From Hydrocarboniphaga sp965279055 (GTDB taxonomy: Bacteria > Pseudomonadota > Gammaproteobacteria > Nevskiales > Nevskiaceae), in contig NZ_OZ257125.1 of assembly GCF_965279055.1 (NCBI RefSeq), positions 4,216,001 to 4,280,000 of the forward strand: a stretch of DNA of 64,000 nt, in the 5' to 3' direction. The notes below the pieces were generated by a model, which was given only the letters and a program-made list of their open reading frames with translations, did not search any database and was not told the DNA's origin. Below, one piece after another: positions 14,220 through 23,252 of this stretch (positions are counted from its first letter, which is position 1; the number at the start of each line of letters is the position of its first letter). The translations under genes and the position numbers were made by a program.

Positions 14220-15650
14220 ATGACGGAACTGATGCGCGAAGCCAGCCTGATCGGCGGCCGGTGGGTCACCGCGGATCGCTGGATCGACGTCGACGATCCC
14301 GCCACCGGCGAGCGCATCGGCCGCGTGCCGCGCTGCAGCGCCGAGCAGGCGACGCAGGCGATCGCCGCAGCGGAAAAAGCGATGATCCCCTGGGCCAAGC
14401 GCACCGCGAAAGATCGCGCCGCGGTGCTGCGTCGCTACTACGACCTGATCATCGCCAATGCCGAGCCGCTGGCTGCGCTGCTGACGCGCGAACAGGGCAA
14501 GCCGCTGACCGAGGCGCGCGCCGAAATCACCTACGCCGCCGGCTTCATCGAATGGTTCGCCGAAGAGGCCAAGCGCGTCTATGGCGACGTGCTGCCGAGC
14601 CATGCCGGTGACAAGCGCATCGTCGTGCTGAAGCAGCCGATCGGCGTCGTCGCGGCGATCACGCCGTGGAATTTTCCGGCGGCGATGATCACGCGCAAGA
14701 TCGGCCCGGCGCTGGCCGCCGGCTGCGGTGTGGTGCTAAAACCCGCGTCACAGACGCCGTTCACCGCGCTGGCGCTCGGCTTGCTTGCACAGCAGGCCGG
14801 CCTGCCCGATGGCCTGCTGAATGTCGTGACCGGCAGCGCCGCCGAAATCGGCGACGTGCTCACCGCCAGCGACACCGTGCGCAAGCTGTCGTTCACCGGC
14901 TCCACCGAAGTCGGCGCCAAGCTGTACGCGCAGTGCGCGCCGACGATCAAGAAACTCAGCCTGGAACTGGGCGGCAACGCGCCCTTCATCGTGTTCGACG
15001 ACGCCGATATCGACGCGGCCGTGATCGGCGCGATTCAGTCCAAGTTCCGCAATGCCGGCCAGACCTGCGTCTGCGCGAATCGCATTTACGCGCAGGCCGG
15101 CATTTACGACCAGTTCGTCGAGAAGCTGTCGGCGGCAACGGCCAAGCTGCATGTCGCACCGGGCACCGAAAGCAACTCGGAAATCGGCCCGCTGATCGAC
15201 GAGAAGGCCGTCGCCAAAGTACGCGAACATATCGACGACGCCGTATCGAAAGGCGCGCGCGTGGTCACCGGCGGCAAGCCGCATGCACTCGGCGGCCGTT
15301 TCTTCACGCCGACCGTGCTGTCCGGCGTCACGCAGCAGATGGCGATCGCACGCGAAGAAACGTTCGGCCCGGTGGCGCCGGTGTTCCGCTTCGAAACCGA
15401 GGACGAGGTGATCGCGATGGCCAACGACACGCCGTTCGGTCTCGCCTCGTATTTCTATGCGCGCGACATCGGCCGCGTCTGGCGAGTCGCCGAGCGCATC
15501 GAGGCCGGCATCGTCGGCGTCAACACCGGCCTGATCTCGACCGAACTTGCGCCCTTCGGCGGCGTGAAACTGTCCGGTCTCGGCCGCGAAGGTTCACGCT
15601 ACGGCATCGACGACTACCTGGAGATCAAGTACGTCTGCATGAGCGTCTGA
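14220..15650 (+). CDS. gabD: NAD(P)-dependent succinate-semialdehyde dehydrogenase-type aldehyde dehydrogenase
   Basis: This 476-residue aldehyde dehydrogenase closely fits the GabD group: ITPWNFPAAMITRKIGPALA, KPASQTPFTAL, SFTGSTEVG, the general-base Glu in LELGGNAPFIVFDDAD, the nucleophilic Cys in NAGQTCVCANR (near residue 280) and EETFGPVAPVFRF. It oxidises succinate semialdehyde or a similar omega-aldehyde acid to the diacid, producing NAD(P)H. AGGAG lies eight bases upstream. It stands alone, divergent from the thiolase and convergent with the AcuI-like gene. In this setting it may oxidise a semialdehyde made by ring cleavage rather than one from GABA. Confidence 0.93.
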   Translation: MTELMREASLIGGRWVTADRWIDVDDPATGERIGRVPRCSAEQATQAIAAAEKAMIPWAKRTAKDRAAVLRRYYDLIIANAEPLAALLTREQGKPLTEARAEITYAAGFIEWFAEEAKRVYGDVLPSHAGDKRIVVLKQPIGVVAAITPWNFPAAMITRKIGPALAAGCGVVLKPASQTPFTALALGLLAQQAGLPDGLLNVVTGSAAEIGDVLTASDTVRKLSFTGSTEVGAKLYAQCAPTIKKLSLELGGNAPFIVFDDADIDAAVIGAIQSKFRNAGQTCVCANRIYAQAGIYDQFVEKLSAATAKLHVAPGTESNSEIGPLIDEKAVAKVREHIDDAVSKGARVVTGGKPHALGGRFFTPTVLSGVTQQMAIAREETFGPVAPVFRFETEDEVIAMANDTPFGLASYFYARDIGRVWRVAERIEAGIVGVNTGLISTELAPFGGVKLSGLGREGSRYGIDDYLEIKYVCMSV

Positions 15651-15660
15651 TCTGTGCTTG

Positions 15661-15757
15661 CCTATCCCTCCGGGAGAGGTCGGCGCTTTGCAGGGTGACG
15701 GTTGCTGCGAGTCCCTCACCCGGCCCTTCGGGCCACCCTCTCCCGACGGGAGAGGGG
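15661..15757. repeat. Inverted repeat, family B, degenerate copy
   Basis: CCCTCCGGGAGAGG at the left and CCCTCTCCCGACGGGAGAGG at the right match family B; the centre (TGCGAGTCCCTCACCCGGCC and a CCCTTCGGG mini-hairpin) has diverged. It lies between convergent genes, next to a classic terminator. Confidence 0.75.
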
Positions 15758-15760
15758 CAC

Positions 15761-15790
15761 AAAAAAAGGCCGCTTTCGCGGCCTTTTTTA
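15761..15790. terminator. Bidirectional intrinsic terminator
   Basis: A seven-base A-run, the stem GGCCG-CTTTCG-CGGCC and a seven-base T-run form a symmetrical rho-independent terminator between the convergent gabD-like and AcuI-like genes. It should work on both strands. Confidence 0.9.
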
Positions 15791-15802
15791 TTGCAAACCA
15801 GC

Positions 15803-16786
15803 TTACGCGTTGACGTCGACGACGACGCGCCCGCGGATCGTGCCGGCGACAATCGCCTCGCCCGCCGCCGCGGCTTCGCTCAAGCTCACGGTCTTGCTGA
15901 TCGATTCCAGCTTGCTCGCGTCGAGGTCGCTGGCCAGGCGCTTCCAGGCCGCTTCGCGCTTGGCCATCGGCGCCATCACGCTGTCGATGCCGAGCAGCGA
16001 CACGCCACGCAGGATGAACGGCGCCACCGAGGCCGGGAAGTCCATGCCCTGGGCCAGGCCGCAGGCCGCGACGAAGCCGCCGTAGCGCGTCTGCGCGCAG
16101 GCATTGGCCAGCGTGTGGCTGCCGACGCAGTCGACCACCGCGGCCCAGCGCTCCTTCTGCAGCGGCTTGCCGGGCGCCGACAGCGTAGCACGGTCGACGA
16201 TTTCGGCAGCGCCGAGCGAGCTCAGATACTCGGCCTCGGAGGCCTTGCCGCTGGAGGCAACCACCTTGTAGCCGAGCTTGGACAGCAGCGCGATCGCGAC
16301 GCTGCCGACGCCGCCGGTCGCGCCGGTGACCAGCACTTCGCCGGCCTCGGGCTTGACGCCGTGGGCGACCAGCGCCTCGACGCACAGCGCCGCGGTATAG
16401 CCGGCCGTGCCGATCGCCATCGCCTGCTTGGAGGTGAACGCGGCCGGCAGCTTGATCAGCCACTCGGCCTTGACGCGCGCCTTCTGGCCGAGGCCGCCCC
16501 AGTGGCCTTCGCCGACGCCCCAGCCGTTGAGCACGACGCGATCGCCGGGCTTGAACAGATCGCTGCTGCTGGATTCGACGACGCCGGCAAAATCGATGCC
16601 CGGCACCATCGGAAACTTGCGCACCACCGGCGACTTGCCGGTGACGGCCAGGCCATCCTTGTAGTTGATGGTCGAGTATTCGACTTTGACCGTGACCGCG
16701 CCCTCGGGCAGCTGCGACTCGTCGATGTCAGTGACGGCGACCGACTGCGCGGTCTCGTTCTTGGTGATCAGCAGAGCTTTGAACAT
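15803..16786 (-). CDS. acuI: AcuI-like medium-chain reductase (acrylyl-CoA reductase family)
   Basis: This 327-residue zinc-free medium-chain dehydrogenase/reductase is of the YhdH/AcuI type: MFKALLITKNETAQSV, the substrate segment EYSTINYKDGLAVTG, the NADPH-binding loop VTGATGGVGSVAIALLSKLG, and PFILRGVSLLGIDSV near the C-terminus. Family members reduce acrylyl-CoA to propionyl-CoA with NADPH, and some reduce other short 2-enoyl-CoAs. AAGGA precedes the ATG. A perfect 16-bp palindrome lies 105 bases upstream (16891-16906), the strongest copy of the candidate regulon motif. A detoxifying role for acrylyl-CoA formed during catabolism fits the neighbourhood. Confidence 0.92.
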   Translation of the reverse strand: MFKALLITKNETAQSVAVTDIDESQLPEGAVTVKVEYSTINYKDGLAVTGKSPVVRKFPMVPGIDFAGVVESSSSDLFKPGDRVVLNGWGVGEGHWGGLGQKARVKAEWLIKLPAAFTSKQAMAIGTAGYTAALCVEALVAHGVKPEAGEVLVTGATGGVGSVAIALLSKLGYKVVASSGKASEAEYLSSLGAAEIVDRATLSAPGKPLQKERWAAVVDCVGSHTLANACAQTRYGGFVAACGLAQGMDFPASVAPFILRGVSLLGIDSVMAPMAKREAAWKRLASDLDASKLESISKTVSLSEAAAAGEAIVAGTIRGRVVVDVNA

Positions 16787-16890
16787 ACGAAATCCTTTAG
16801 ACGACGATCAACGGATTGAACGGCCGATCGAACGGCCGATCCACTGGTGAATGATGAAAGTCCGGGGATCATAGCGTCCCCGGACGATAG

Positions 16891-16906
16891 TCAACAACGT
16901 TGTTGA
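16891..16906. promoter_or_regulatory. Perfect 16-bp palindrome, candidate TetR-type operator (best copy)
   Basis: TCAACAACGTTGTTGA is an exact palindrome between the nitronate monooxygenase stop (16923) and the AcuI-like start (16786). Matches of 12 to 14 of 16 bases occur in other promoter regions of the window: 21824, 21889, 39001, 51980 and 57991. Size and symmetry suit a TetR-family dimer. Confidence 0.75.
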
Positions 16907-16922
16907 ACGGCGCGCCTGGGTC

Positions 16923-17903
16923 TCAGGCGGCAAGCAGGCCGGAAAGACGCCCGCGGATGATGGCCTCGGCATCGGCCACGATGCGCTTGATCAGCACCTC
17001 GCAGGTCGGCACGTCATGGATCAGGCCCTGCACCTGGCCGGCCCAGATCAGGCCGGCGTCGACGTCGCCGGTTTCCAGTGCGACACGGCCCTGCGCGCCC
17101 TTGACCAGGTGCGCGATGTCCTCGAACTTCGCCTCGGGATTTTTCAGGATCTCGACGACCTTGTCCGACACGCTGTTCTTGCCGACGCGGCCGGTATTCT
17201 TCAGCGAGCGGAAGATCAGGTTGGTGCCGCGCTCGTCGTTGGTCACCAGCAGCTGCTTGATGTTGTCGTGGATCGGCGCCTCGACTGTGGCGCAAAAGCG
17301 CGTGCCCATATTGATGCCTTCCGCGCCGAGCGCCAGCGCCGCGGCCAGGCCGCGTCCGTCGCCGAAACCGCCGCTGGCGATCATCGGAATCTTGACCTTG
17401 TCGGCCGCGGCCGGGATCAGGATCAGGCCGGGGATATCGTCTTCACCGGGATGCCCGGCGCATTCGAAGCCGTCGATCGAAATCGCGTCGACGCCCATAC
17501 GTTCCGCCGACAGCGCGTGGCGCACCGCGGTGCACTTGTGCACGACCTTGATGCCGTGCGACTTGAAGTCGTCGACGTGTTCCTGCGGCTTGTGGCCCGC
17601 GGTTTCGACGATCTTGATGCCGCTGTCGATGATCGCCTTGCGGTACTCCGCATACGGCGGCGGATTCACCGACGGCAGGATCGTCAGATTCACGCCGAAA
17701 GGCTTGTCGGTCATCTTGCGGCAGCGGTCGATTTCGGCGCGCAGCGCGTCCGGCGAAGGCTGGGTCAGCGCGGTCAGGATGCCCAGGCCGCCGGCATTGG
17801 ACACCGCGGCCGCGAGTTCGGCGCGGCCAACCCACATCATGCCGCCCTGCACGATCGGATGTTCGATGCCGAACATCTCGGTGAAGCGAGTCTTCAATGT
17901 CAT
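16923..17903 (-). CDS. Nitronate monooxygenase / 2-nitropropane dioxygenase-like FMN protein
   Basis: This 326-residue TIM-barrel flavoprotein shows the family's IEHPIVQGGMMWVGRAELAA start, SNAGGLGILTA, DGFECAGHPGEDD and the FMN-phosphate region MIASGGFGDGRGLAAALALG. Members oxidise nitronates or reduce enones, quinones or enoyl-CoA-like compounds; in actinobacterial steroid clusters similar proteins are common though often unassigned. Its ATG overlaps the stop of the upstream SDR gene by four bases (ATGA), so both are co-expressed. The true substrate in this cluster is unknown. Confidence 0.9.
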   Translation of the reverse strand: MTLKTRFTEMFGIEHPIVQGGMMWVGRAELAAAVSNAGGLGILTALTQPSPDALRAEIDRCRKMTDKPFGVNLTILPSVNPPPYAEYRKAIIDSGIKIVETAGHKPQEHVDDFKSHGIKVVHKCTAVRHALSAERMGVDAISIDGFECAGHPGEDDIPGLILIPAAADKVKIPMIASGGFGDGRGLAAALALGAEGINMGTRFCATVEAPIHDNIKQLLVTNDERGTNLIFRSLKNTGRVGKNSVSDKVVEILKNPEAKFEDIAHLVKGAQGRVALETGDVDAGLIWAGQVQGLIHDVPTCEVLIKRIVADAEAIIRGRLSGLLAA

Positions 17904-18661
17904 TTCGGCGCCATCCGGATCGCGCCGTCGAGGCGAATGGTTTCACCGTTGAGCATCGGGTTGGTCACGATGCTCTCGACCATTTGCGCATACTCGTCGG
18001 GCTTGCCGAGGCGGCTCGGGAACGGCACCTGCCGGCCGAGGGAGTCCTGCGCTTCCTGAGGCAGCGACTCCAGCAGCGGCGTCAGGAACAGGCCCGGCGC
18101 GATGGTCATCACGCGAATGCCGTAGCGCGAGAATTCACGCGCGATCGGCAGCGTCATGCCGACCACGCCGGCCTTGGACGCGGCGTAGGCGGGCTGGCCG
18201 ATCTGGCCGTCGAACGCGGCGACGCTGGCGGTGTTGATGATCACGCCGCGCTCCTCGCCGATCGGGTCGGCGGTGTGCAGGCTGGCGGCGAACTTGGACA
18301 GCACGTTGTAGGTGCCGAGCAGATTGATCGTGATGATCTTGCTGAAATCCGCCAGCGGCATCGCCGTGCCGTCGCGGTTGATGACCTTGCCCGGCGGGCC
18401 GATGCCGGCGCAGTTGACCAGGATGCGCGCCTTGCCGTGCACGCCTTCGGCTTCGGCGACGGCTGCGGCGACGGCCGCCTCGTCGGTGACGTTGACGGCG
18501 ACGAAATGGCCGCCGATCTTGGCCGCCTTGGCGCGACCGAGGTCGGCGTTCAGATCGAAAATCGTGACCTTGGCGCCGGCTTTCGCCAGGCGCTCCGCGG
18601 TGGCGCCGCCGAGGCCCGATGCGCCGCCGGTGACGATGGCGGCGACTCCCTTGATCTCCAT
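17900..18661 (-). CDS. HSD10-like SDR, probable 3-hydroxyacyl-CoA dehydrogenase
   Basis: This 253-residue SDR has the cofactor loop TGGASGLG (residues 11-18), an Asp after beta-2 (IFDLNADLG) indicating NAD rather than NADP, NCAGIGPP, and the catalytic Ser/Tyr/Lys in INTASVAAFDG and YAASKAG. The C-terminal APGLFLTPLLESLPQEAQ and FPSRLGKPDEYAQMV are hallmarks of the HSD17B10 (type 2 3-hydroxyacyl-CoA dehydrogenase) group, which oxidises short, branched or steroid 3-hydroxyacyl substrates. GGA lies nine bases upstream. It overlaps the nitronate monooxygenase gene by four bases. Confidence 0.92.
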   Translation of the reverse strand: MEIKGVAAIVTGGASGLGGATAERLAKAGAKVTIFDLNADLGRAKAAKIGGHFVAVNVTDEAAVAAAVAEAEGVHGKARILVNCAGIGPPGKVINRDGTAMPLADFSKIITINLLGTYNVLSKFAASLHTADPIGEERGVIINTASVAAFDGQIGQPAYAASKAGVVGMTLPIAREFSRYGIRVMTIAPGLFLTPLLESLPQEAQDSLGRQVPFPSRLGKPDEYAQMVESIVTNPMLNGETIRLDGAIRMAPK

Positions 18662-18708
18662 TTTTTTGTCCTTTCGGGTGTGACCCGGCTGTGTTGCGTT
18701 AGCTTGCT

Positions 18709-18779
18709 GTCATTCCCGCGAAAGCGGGAATCCAGGTGACGTTATCAGCCTCACTGGATTCCCGCTGCGCGACAATGAC
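18709..18779. repeat. REP-like inverted repeat, family C
   Basis: GTCATTCCCGCGAAAGCGGG at the left pairs with the decayed right arm TGGATTCCCGCTGCGCGACA. It lies between two same-direction genes (ACAD and HSD10-like SDR), so it may form an RNA hairpin inside the operon. Confidence 0.8.
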
Positions 18780-18792
18780 CTGCTCGGAATTT

Positions 18793-19920
18793 CTACAGCG
18801 CGCGCGCAATCACCATGCGCTGGATGTCCGAGGTGCCCTCGTAGATCTGGCAGACACGGACGTCGCGGTAGATTTTGGCAGCACCGAACTCTTCCAGGTA
18901 GCCATAGCCGCCGAGGGTCTGGATCGCGCCGGAAACCACCGCCTCGGCGGTCTCGGACGCGAACAGCTTGGCCATCGAGGCTTCCTGCAGGCCCGGCAGG
19001 CCGGCGTCCTTGATTGCTGCGGCATGCAGTACCAGCTGGCGTGCGGCCTCCAGCCGGGTCGCCAGGTCGGCCAGGCGAAAGCCGACCGCCTGATGCTCGA
19101 TGATCGCCTTGCCGAAGCTCTTGCGCTCCTTGGCGTAGGCCACGGCGAGGTCCAGCGCAGCCTGCGCCATGCCGATGCACTGCGCGGCGATGCCGATACG
19201 GCCGACCGCCAGGTTGGCCAGCGCGATGCCGTAGCCGGCTCCTTCGGCGCCGAGGCGCAGGTCGTCGGCGACGAAGACCTCGTCCAAGCGGATCGCGCAG
19301 GTGTCCGATGCGTTCTGGCCGAGCTTGTGCTCGACCTTGTCGACGCGGTAACCCGGCGCGTCGGTGGGCACGATGAAGCCGCTGATGCCGCGCTTGCCGG
19401 CGGCCGGATCGGTGATCGCATAGACCATCGCGATGCCGGCGATCTTGGCCGAGGTGATGAACTGTTTGGAGCCGGACAGCCGGTAGCCGCCGTCGACTTT
19501 CACCGCGCGCGTGCGGATCGCGGACGCGTCCGAGCCGGCATCGGTTTCAGTCAGCGCGAACGCACCGATCATGCGCCCGGCGATCAGGTCGGGCAGAAAA
19601 CGCTGCTGCTGGGCCGGCGTGCCGTCTTTCAGCAGGCAGGACACGATCAGGCTGTTCTGGATGCTGACGATGGTCGACAGCGCGCCGTCGGCGGCGGCGA
19701 TTTCCATCAGGCTCAGCGCATAGGACACGTAGTCGGCGCCGGCGCCGCCGAATTCCTCGGGCGCGGCCATGCCCATCACGCCAAGCGCGGCGAGCTGCTC
19801 GAACAGCTCCTTCGGATAACCGCGCGCCGCTTCATAGGCAACGCTGTTGGGCTTGATGCGCTCCTGCGCGAACTCGCGGACCGCATCGCGAATCGCCTGC
19901 TGGGTTTCGTTGAGGATCAT
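18793..19920 (-). CDS. Acyl-CoA dehydrogenase (short-chain/BCAD type)
   Basis: This is a 375-residue canonical ACAD: AFALTETDAGSDASAIRTRA in the FAD-binding region, the middle beta-barrel, RKSFGKAIIEHQAVGFRLAD, IQTLGGYGYLEEF and the catalytic Glu in QIYEGTSDIQRMVIARAL. It converts a short or branched acyl-CoA to the 2-enoyl-CoA with ETF as acceptor. The start MILNETQQAIRDAV (19920) matches the usual family N-terminus; an ATG 13 codons earlier adds a Pro/Arg-rich tail and has no better ribosome-binding site. It is followed by the HSD10-like SDR, an ordered pair for successive beta-oxidation steps. Confidence 0.93.
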   Translation of the reverse strand: MILNETQQAIRDAVREFAQERIKPNSVAYEAARGYPKELFEQLAALGVMGMAAPEEFGGAGADYVSYALSLMEIAAADGALSTIVSIQNSLIVSCLLKDGTPAQQQRFLPDLIAGRMIGAFALTETDAGSDASAIRTRAVKVDGGYRLSGSKQFITSAKIAGIAMVYAITDPAAGKRGISGFIVPTDAPGYRVDKVEHKLGQNASDTCAIRLDEVFVADDLRLGAEGAGYGIALANLAVGRIGIAAQCIGMAQAALDLAVAYAKERKSFGKAIIEHQAVGFRLADLATRLEAARQLVLHAAAIKDAGLPGLQEASMAKLFASETAEAVVSGAIQTLGGYGYLEEFGAAKIYRDVRVCQIYEGTSDIQRMVIARAL

Positions 19921-20014
19921 TCGGAAGACGCTTCTTTGTCGTGCTTGAGGGACCGGCATTCTGCCGAGTTCGGGGCACCGCCGACCGCACTGGTCCGACC
20001 AGCTGGCGACGACC

Positions 20015-20791
20015 TCATTCGGCCGCGGTCCAGGTCGAGGTCAGCGCGTGCTGGGACAGATACTTGGTCGAGCTCCAGCCGCCGTCGACGACGATGGTCT
20101 GGCCGTTGATGAAGCTGCCGCCCGGCGAGCACAGGAACGCGATCGTGCTGGCGATGTCCTCGACTTCGCCGAGGCGGGTGTGCGGCGTCATTTCGACATT
20201 GATGCGCTTGAACGTCGGATCGTCGAGCCGGCCCTGCACCATCGGCGTCACCGTGACGCCGGGCGCGACGTTGTTGCTGCGGATGCCGAGCGCGCCGTAC
20301 TGGCAGGCGATATGGCCGGTCAGCGCATTCAGGCCGCCTTTCGCCGCGGAATAAGCGCCGCCGCGGCGGCCGCCGATCACCGCGAAAGTCGAGGTCACGT
20401 TGATGATCGCGCTGCCCGGCTTCATCAGCGGAATCACTTCGCGCGCCAGCCGGAACGGCGCGCGCAGCATCAGGTTGAGAAAGCCGTCGAGCATCGCGTC
20501 GTCGGTTTCGTGCAGCGGCTTGGGGCTGCCGGCGCCGGCGTTGTTGACCAGGAAGTCGATGCGGCCGAAGCGCGACATCGCCGCCTCGACGATGCGCCGC
20601 GGCGCGTCGTCGTCGGTGACATCGACCGCAACGGCGGCAATCAGCTCCGGCCTGGCGATGGCTTTTTCCAGTTCGGCGAGCTTGCCGGCGTCGCGGCCGA
20701 CGCCGACCACGGCGATGCCCATGCCGGCCAGCTTGACCGCGGTGCCGAAGCCGATGCCGCTGCTGGCTCCGGTGACGATGGCGACTTGCAT
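20015..20791 (-). CDS. SDR-family oxidoreductase
   Basis: This 258-residue classical SDR has GASSGIGFG at the cofactor loop, VNNAGAGSP, INVTSTFAVIGG, the catalytic YSAAKGG, and the C-terminal NVAPGVTVTPMVQGRLDD and GEVEDIASTIAFLCSPGGSF. The start MQVAIVTG lies two bases after the stop of the upstream short ACAD gene, so the two are translationally coupled. The residue after beta-2 (GVGRDAGK) has no Asp, pointing to NADP(H). It probably oxidises or reduces a 3-hydroxyacyl-CoA or ring alcohol in the same pathway. Confidence 0.9.
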   Translation of the reverse strand: MQVAIVTGASSGIGFGTAVKLAGMGIAVVGVGRDAGKLAELEKAIARPELIAAVAVDVTDDDAPRRIVEAAMSRFGRIDFLVNNAGAGSPKPLHETDDAMLDGFLNLMLRAPFRLAREVIPLMKPGSAIINVTSTFAVIGGRRGGAYSAAKGGLNALTGHIACQYGALGIRSNNVAPGVTVTPMVQGRLDDPTFKRINVEMTPHTRLGEVEDIASTIAFLCSPGGSFINGQTIVVDGGWSSTKYLSQHALTSTWTAAE

Positions 20792-20793
20792 CG

Positions 20794-21747
20794 TTAACGC
20801 TCCGTCTTGATGTTGGCGATGCGCGCGTTGGCGGCTTCGAGCCCGCCGGCGTACGCGATCAGCACTTGTGCGCGCTTGACCAGCAGATGCGGATCGGCCT
20901 CGTCGCTGAAGCCGATGCCGCCGTGGATTTGAATGTTTTTTCCCGCGTTGCCCAGCGCCGCGTCGCCCGCCACGAACACGGCGCACTCGGTCTGCAGTAT
21001 CGCGTCTTCACGGCCTTCGTCGATTGCCACCGACGCAAAGCTGACTTGATCGCGCGCGCAGCGCGCCGCGATCGCCATGTTCGCGCAGTGATGCTTCACC
21101 GCCTGGAACGTGCCGATCGGCCGCCCGAACTGTTCGCGCAGGCCGGCGTAGGCCACGCCCATCTGCAGCGCGGCGTCGGCGATGCCGGCGAGCAGTGCCG
21201 CGTCGAGCAGCCGCAGCCGCAGCAGGCCGGCGGCGTCGAAACTCGCCACCGCCGCGCCGAGGCCCGCGCCTTCGTGCAGGTTCGCGACCCATAGCCGCTG
21301 ATCGAGCGCGCGCGTCTGCAGGCCTTCGAGCGCATACAGCGCCGCGCCGTCGGCTTCGCGCAGCAGCAGCCACTCGGCGCCGGGGCTGTCGACGACGACG
21401 ACACGCTCGCCGCGTCGATAGCCGGCGGCGACACGCTTGCCGCCCAGGCCGGACAGGCCACTGTGCGCCGCGCCGAGCGTCGCCAGCACCGCCGGCGATG
21501 CCAGGCGGCGGCCGAGGCCGATCGCGATCAGCGCCTCTTCGGCCGCGCCCAGCGCGCTGCCGCCTTCGGCCTCGCTGACGCAGATGCCGAACACGCCGGC
21601 CTGCTCCAGATGCGACCAGACCTCGGGACTCTCGTCGTTGGCGACATGCAGCCGCGACAGCGGCAGCAGCTCGTTGATGGTGTCGTCCATCGCGCTGGCC
21701 AGCGCCAGCTGATCGGCGTTCGGGTGATAGCGGGTGTCGGCCTGCAC
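20794..21747 (-). CDS. Short acyl-CoA dehydrogenase-like subunit
   Basis: At 317 residues it is about 60 shorter than ordinary ACADs. Recognisable parts are WSHLEQAGVFGICVSEAEGG, the C-terminal-domain REQFGRPIGTFQAVKHHCAN and KNIQIHGGIGFSDEADPHL. The middle beta-domain is reduced, and no YEGT-type catalytic Glu is seen. Such short, poorly conserved ACADs act as one half of alpha2-beta2 enzymes in actinobacterial steroid degradation (ChsE-type). The 375-residue ACAD at 23253 is a possible partner. It starts at GTG (21747); an internal ATG at 21690 has no ribosome-binding site. A regulon palindrome lies 77 bases upstream. Confidence 0.82.
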   Translation of the reverse strand: MQADTRYHPNADQLALASAMDDTINELLPLSRLHVANDESPEVWSHLEQAGVFGICVSEAEGGSALGAAEEALIAIGLGRRLASPAVLATLGAAHSGLSGLGGKRVAAGYRRGERVVVVDSPGAEWLLLREADGAALYALEGLQTRALDQRLWVANLHEGAGLGAAVASFDAAGLLRLRLLDAALLAGIADAALQMGVAYAGLREQFGRPIGTFQAVKHHCANMAIAARCARDQVSFASVAIDEGREDAILQTECAVFVAGDAALGNAGKNIQIHGGIGFSDEADPHLLVKRAQVLIAYAGGLEAANARIANIKTER

Positions 21748-21823
21748 GGATCTGCTGCCTCGCTGGTAGGGACGCGTATGGGGTGCATTGTATCGCGGCC
21801 ACGGCCCCGCTCAAATCGCTTAT

Positions 21824-21839
21824 CCAACATCGTTGTTGA
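21824..21839. promoter_or_regulatory. Candidate TetR-type operator, near-consensus copy
   Basis: CCAACATCGTTGTTGA matches 14 of 16 bases of the perfect palindrome at 16891. It lies upstream of the minus-strand short ACAD gene in the 231-base divergent region shared with the CaiB gene at 21979. Confidence 0.65.
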
Positions 21840-21888
21840 TAACCGCGACTACTGACGCACTGCAGCACGCGCCATCGCAGCTTTTAGA

Positions 21889-21904
21889 TCAACACTGTTG
21901 TTAT
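21889..21904. promoter_or_regulatory. Second candidate operator in the divergent region
   Basis: TCAACACTGTTGTTAT matches 12 of 16 bases of the palindrome at 16891, 75 bases upstream of the plus-strand CaiB start (21979). Together with 21824 it would let one repressor control both divergent units. Confidence 0.5.
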
Positions 21905-21978
21905 GATTGTGGCCTTCATCATGGACGAGCGTGCCGCGCTCAACACGGCACGCCACCCCTTTTCGATCGACGACACAG

Positions 21979-23208
<1,230 letters not shown>

Positions 23209-23252
23209 GCGTGAGCAGGACCACCCCACATGACTGAAGACGCCACAACGCC

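Noticed and set aside
15661..15790. Small RNA gene between gabD-like and AcuI-like genes
   Set aside because: The hairpins are explained by a family B repeat plus a symmetrical terminator; no promoter-like sequence for a separate RNA is evident.
16891..16906. KstR-type steroid operator
   Set aside because: The symmetric halves AACAAC and GTTGTT differ from the published AAC-nn-GTT spacing of KstR sites, so I did not name the regulator.
21907..21978. N-terminal extension of the CaiB protein
   Set aside because: These 24 codons give no family similarity; the fold begins immediately after the ATG at 21979.
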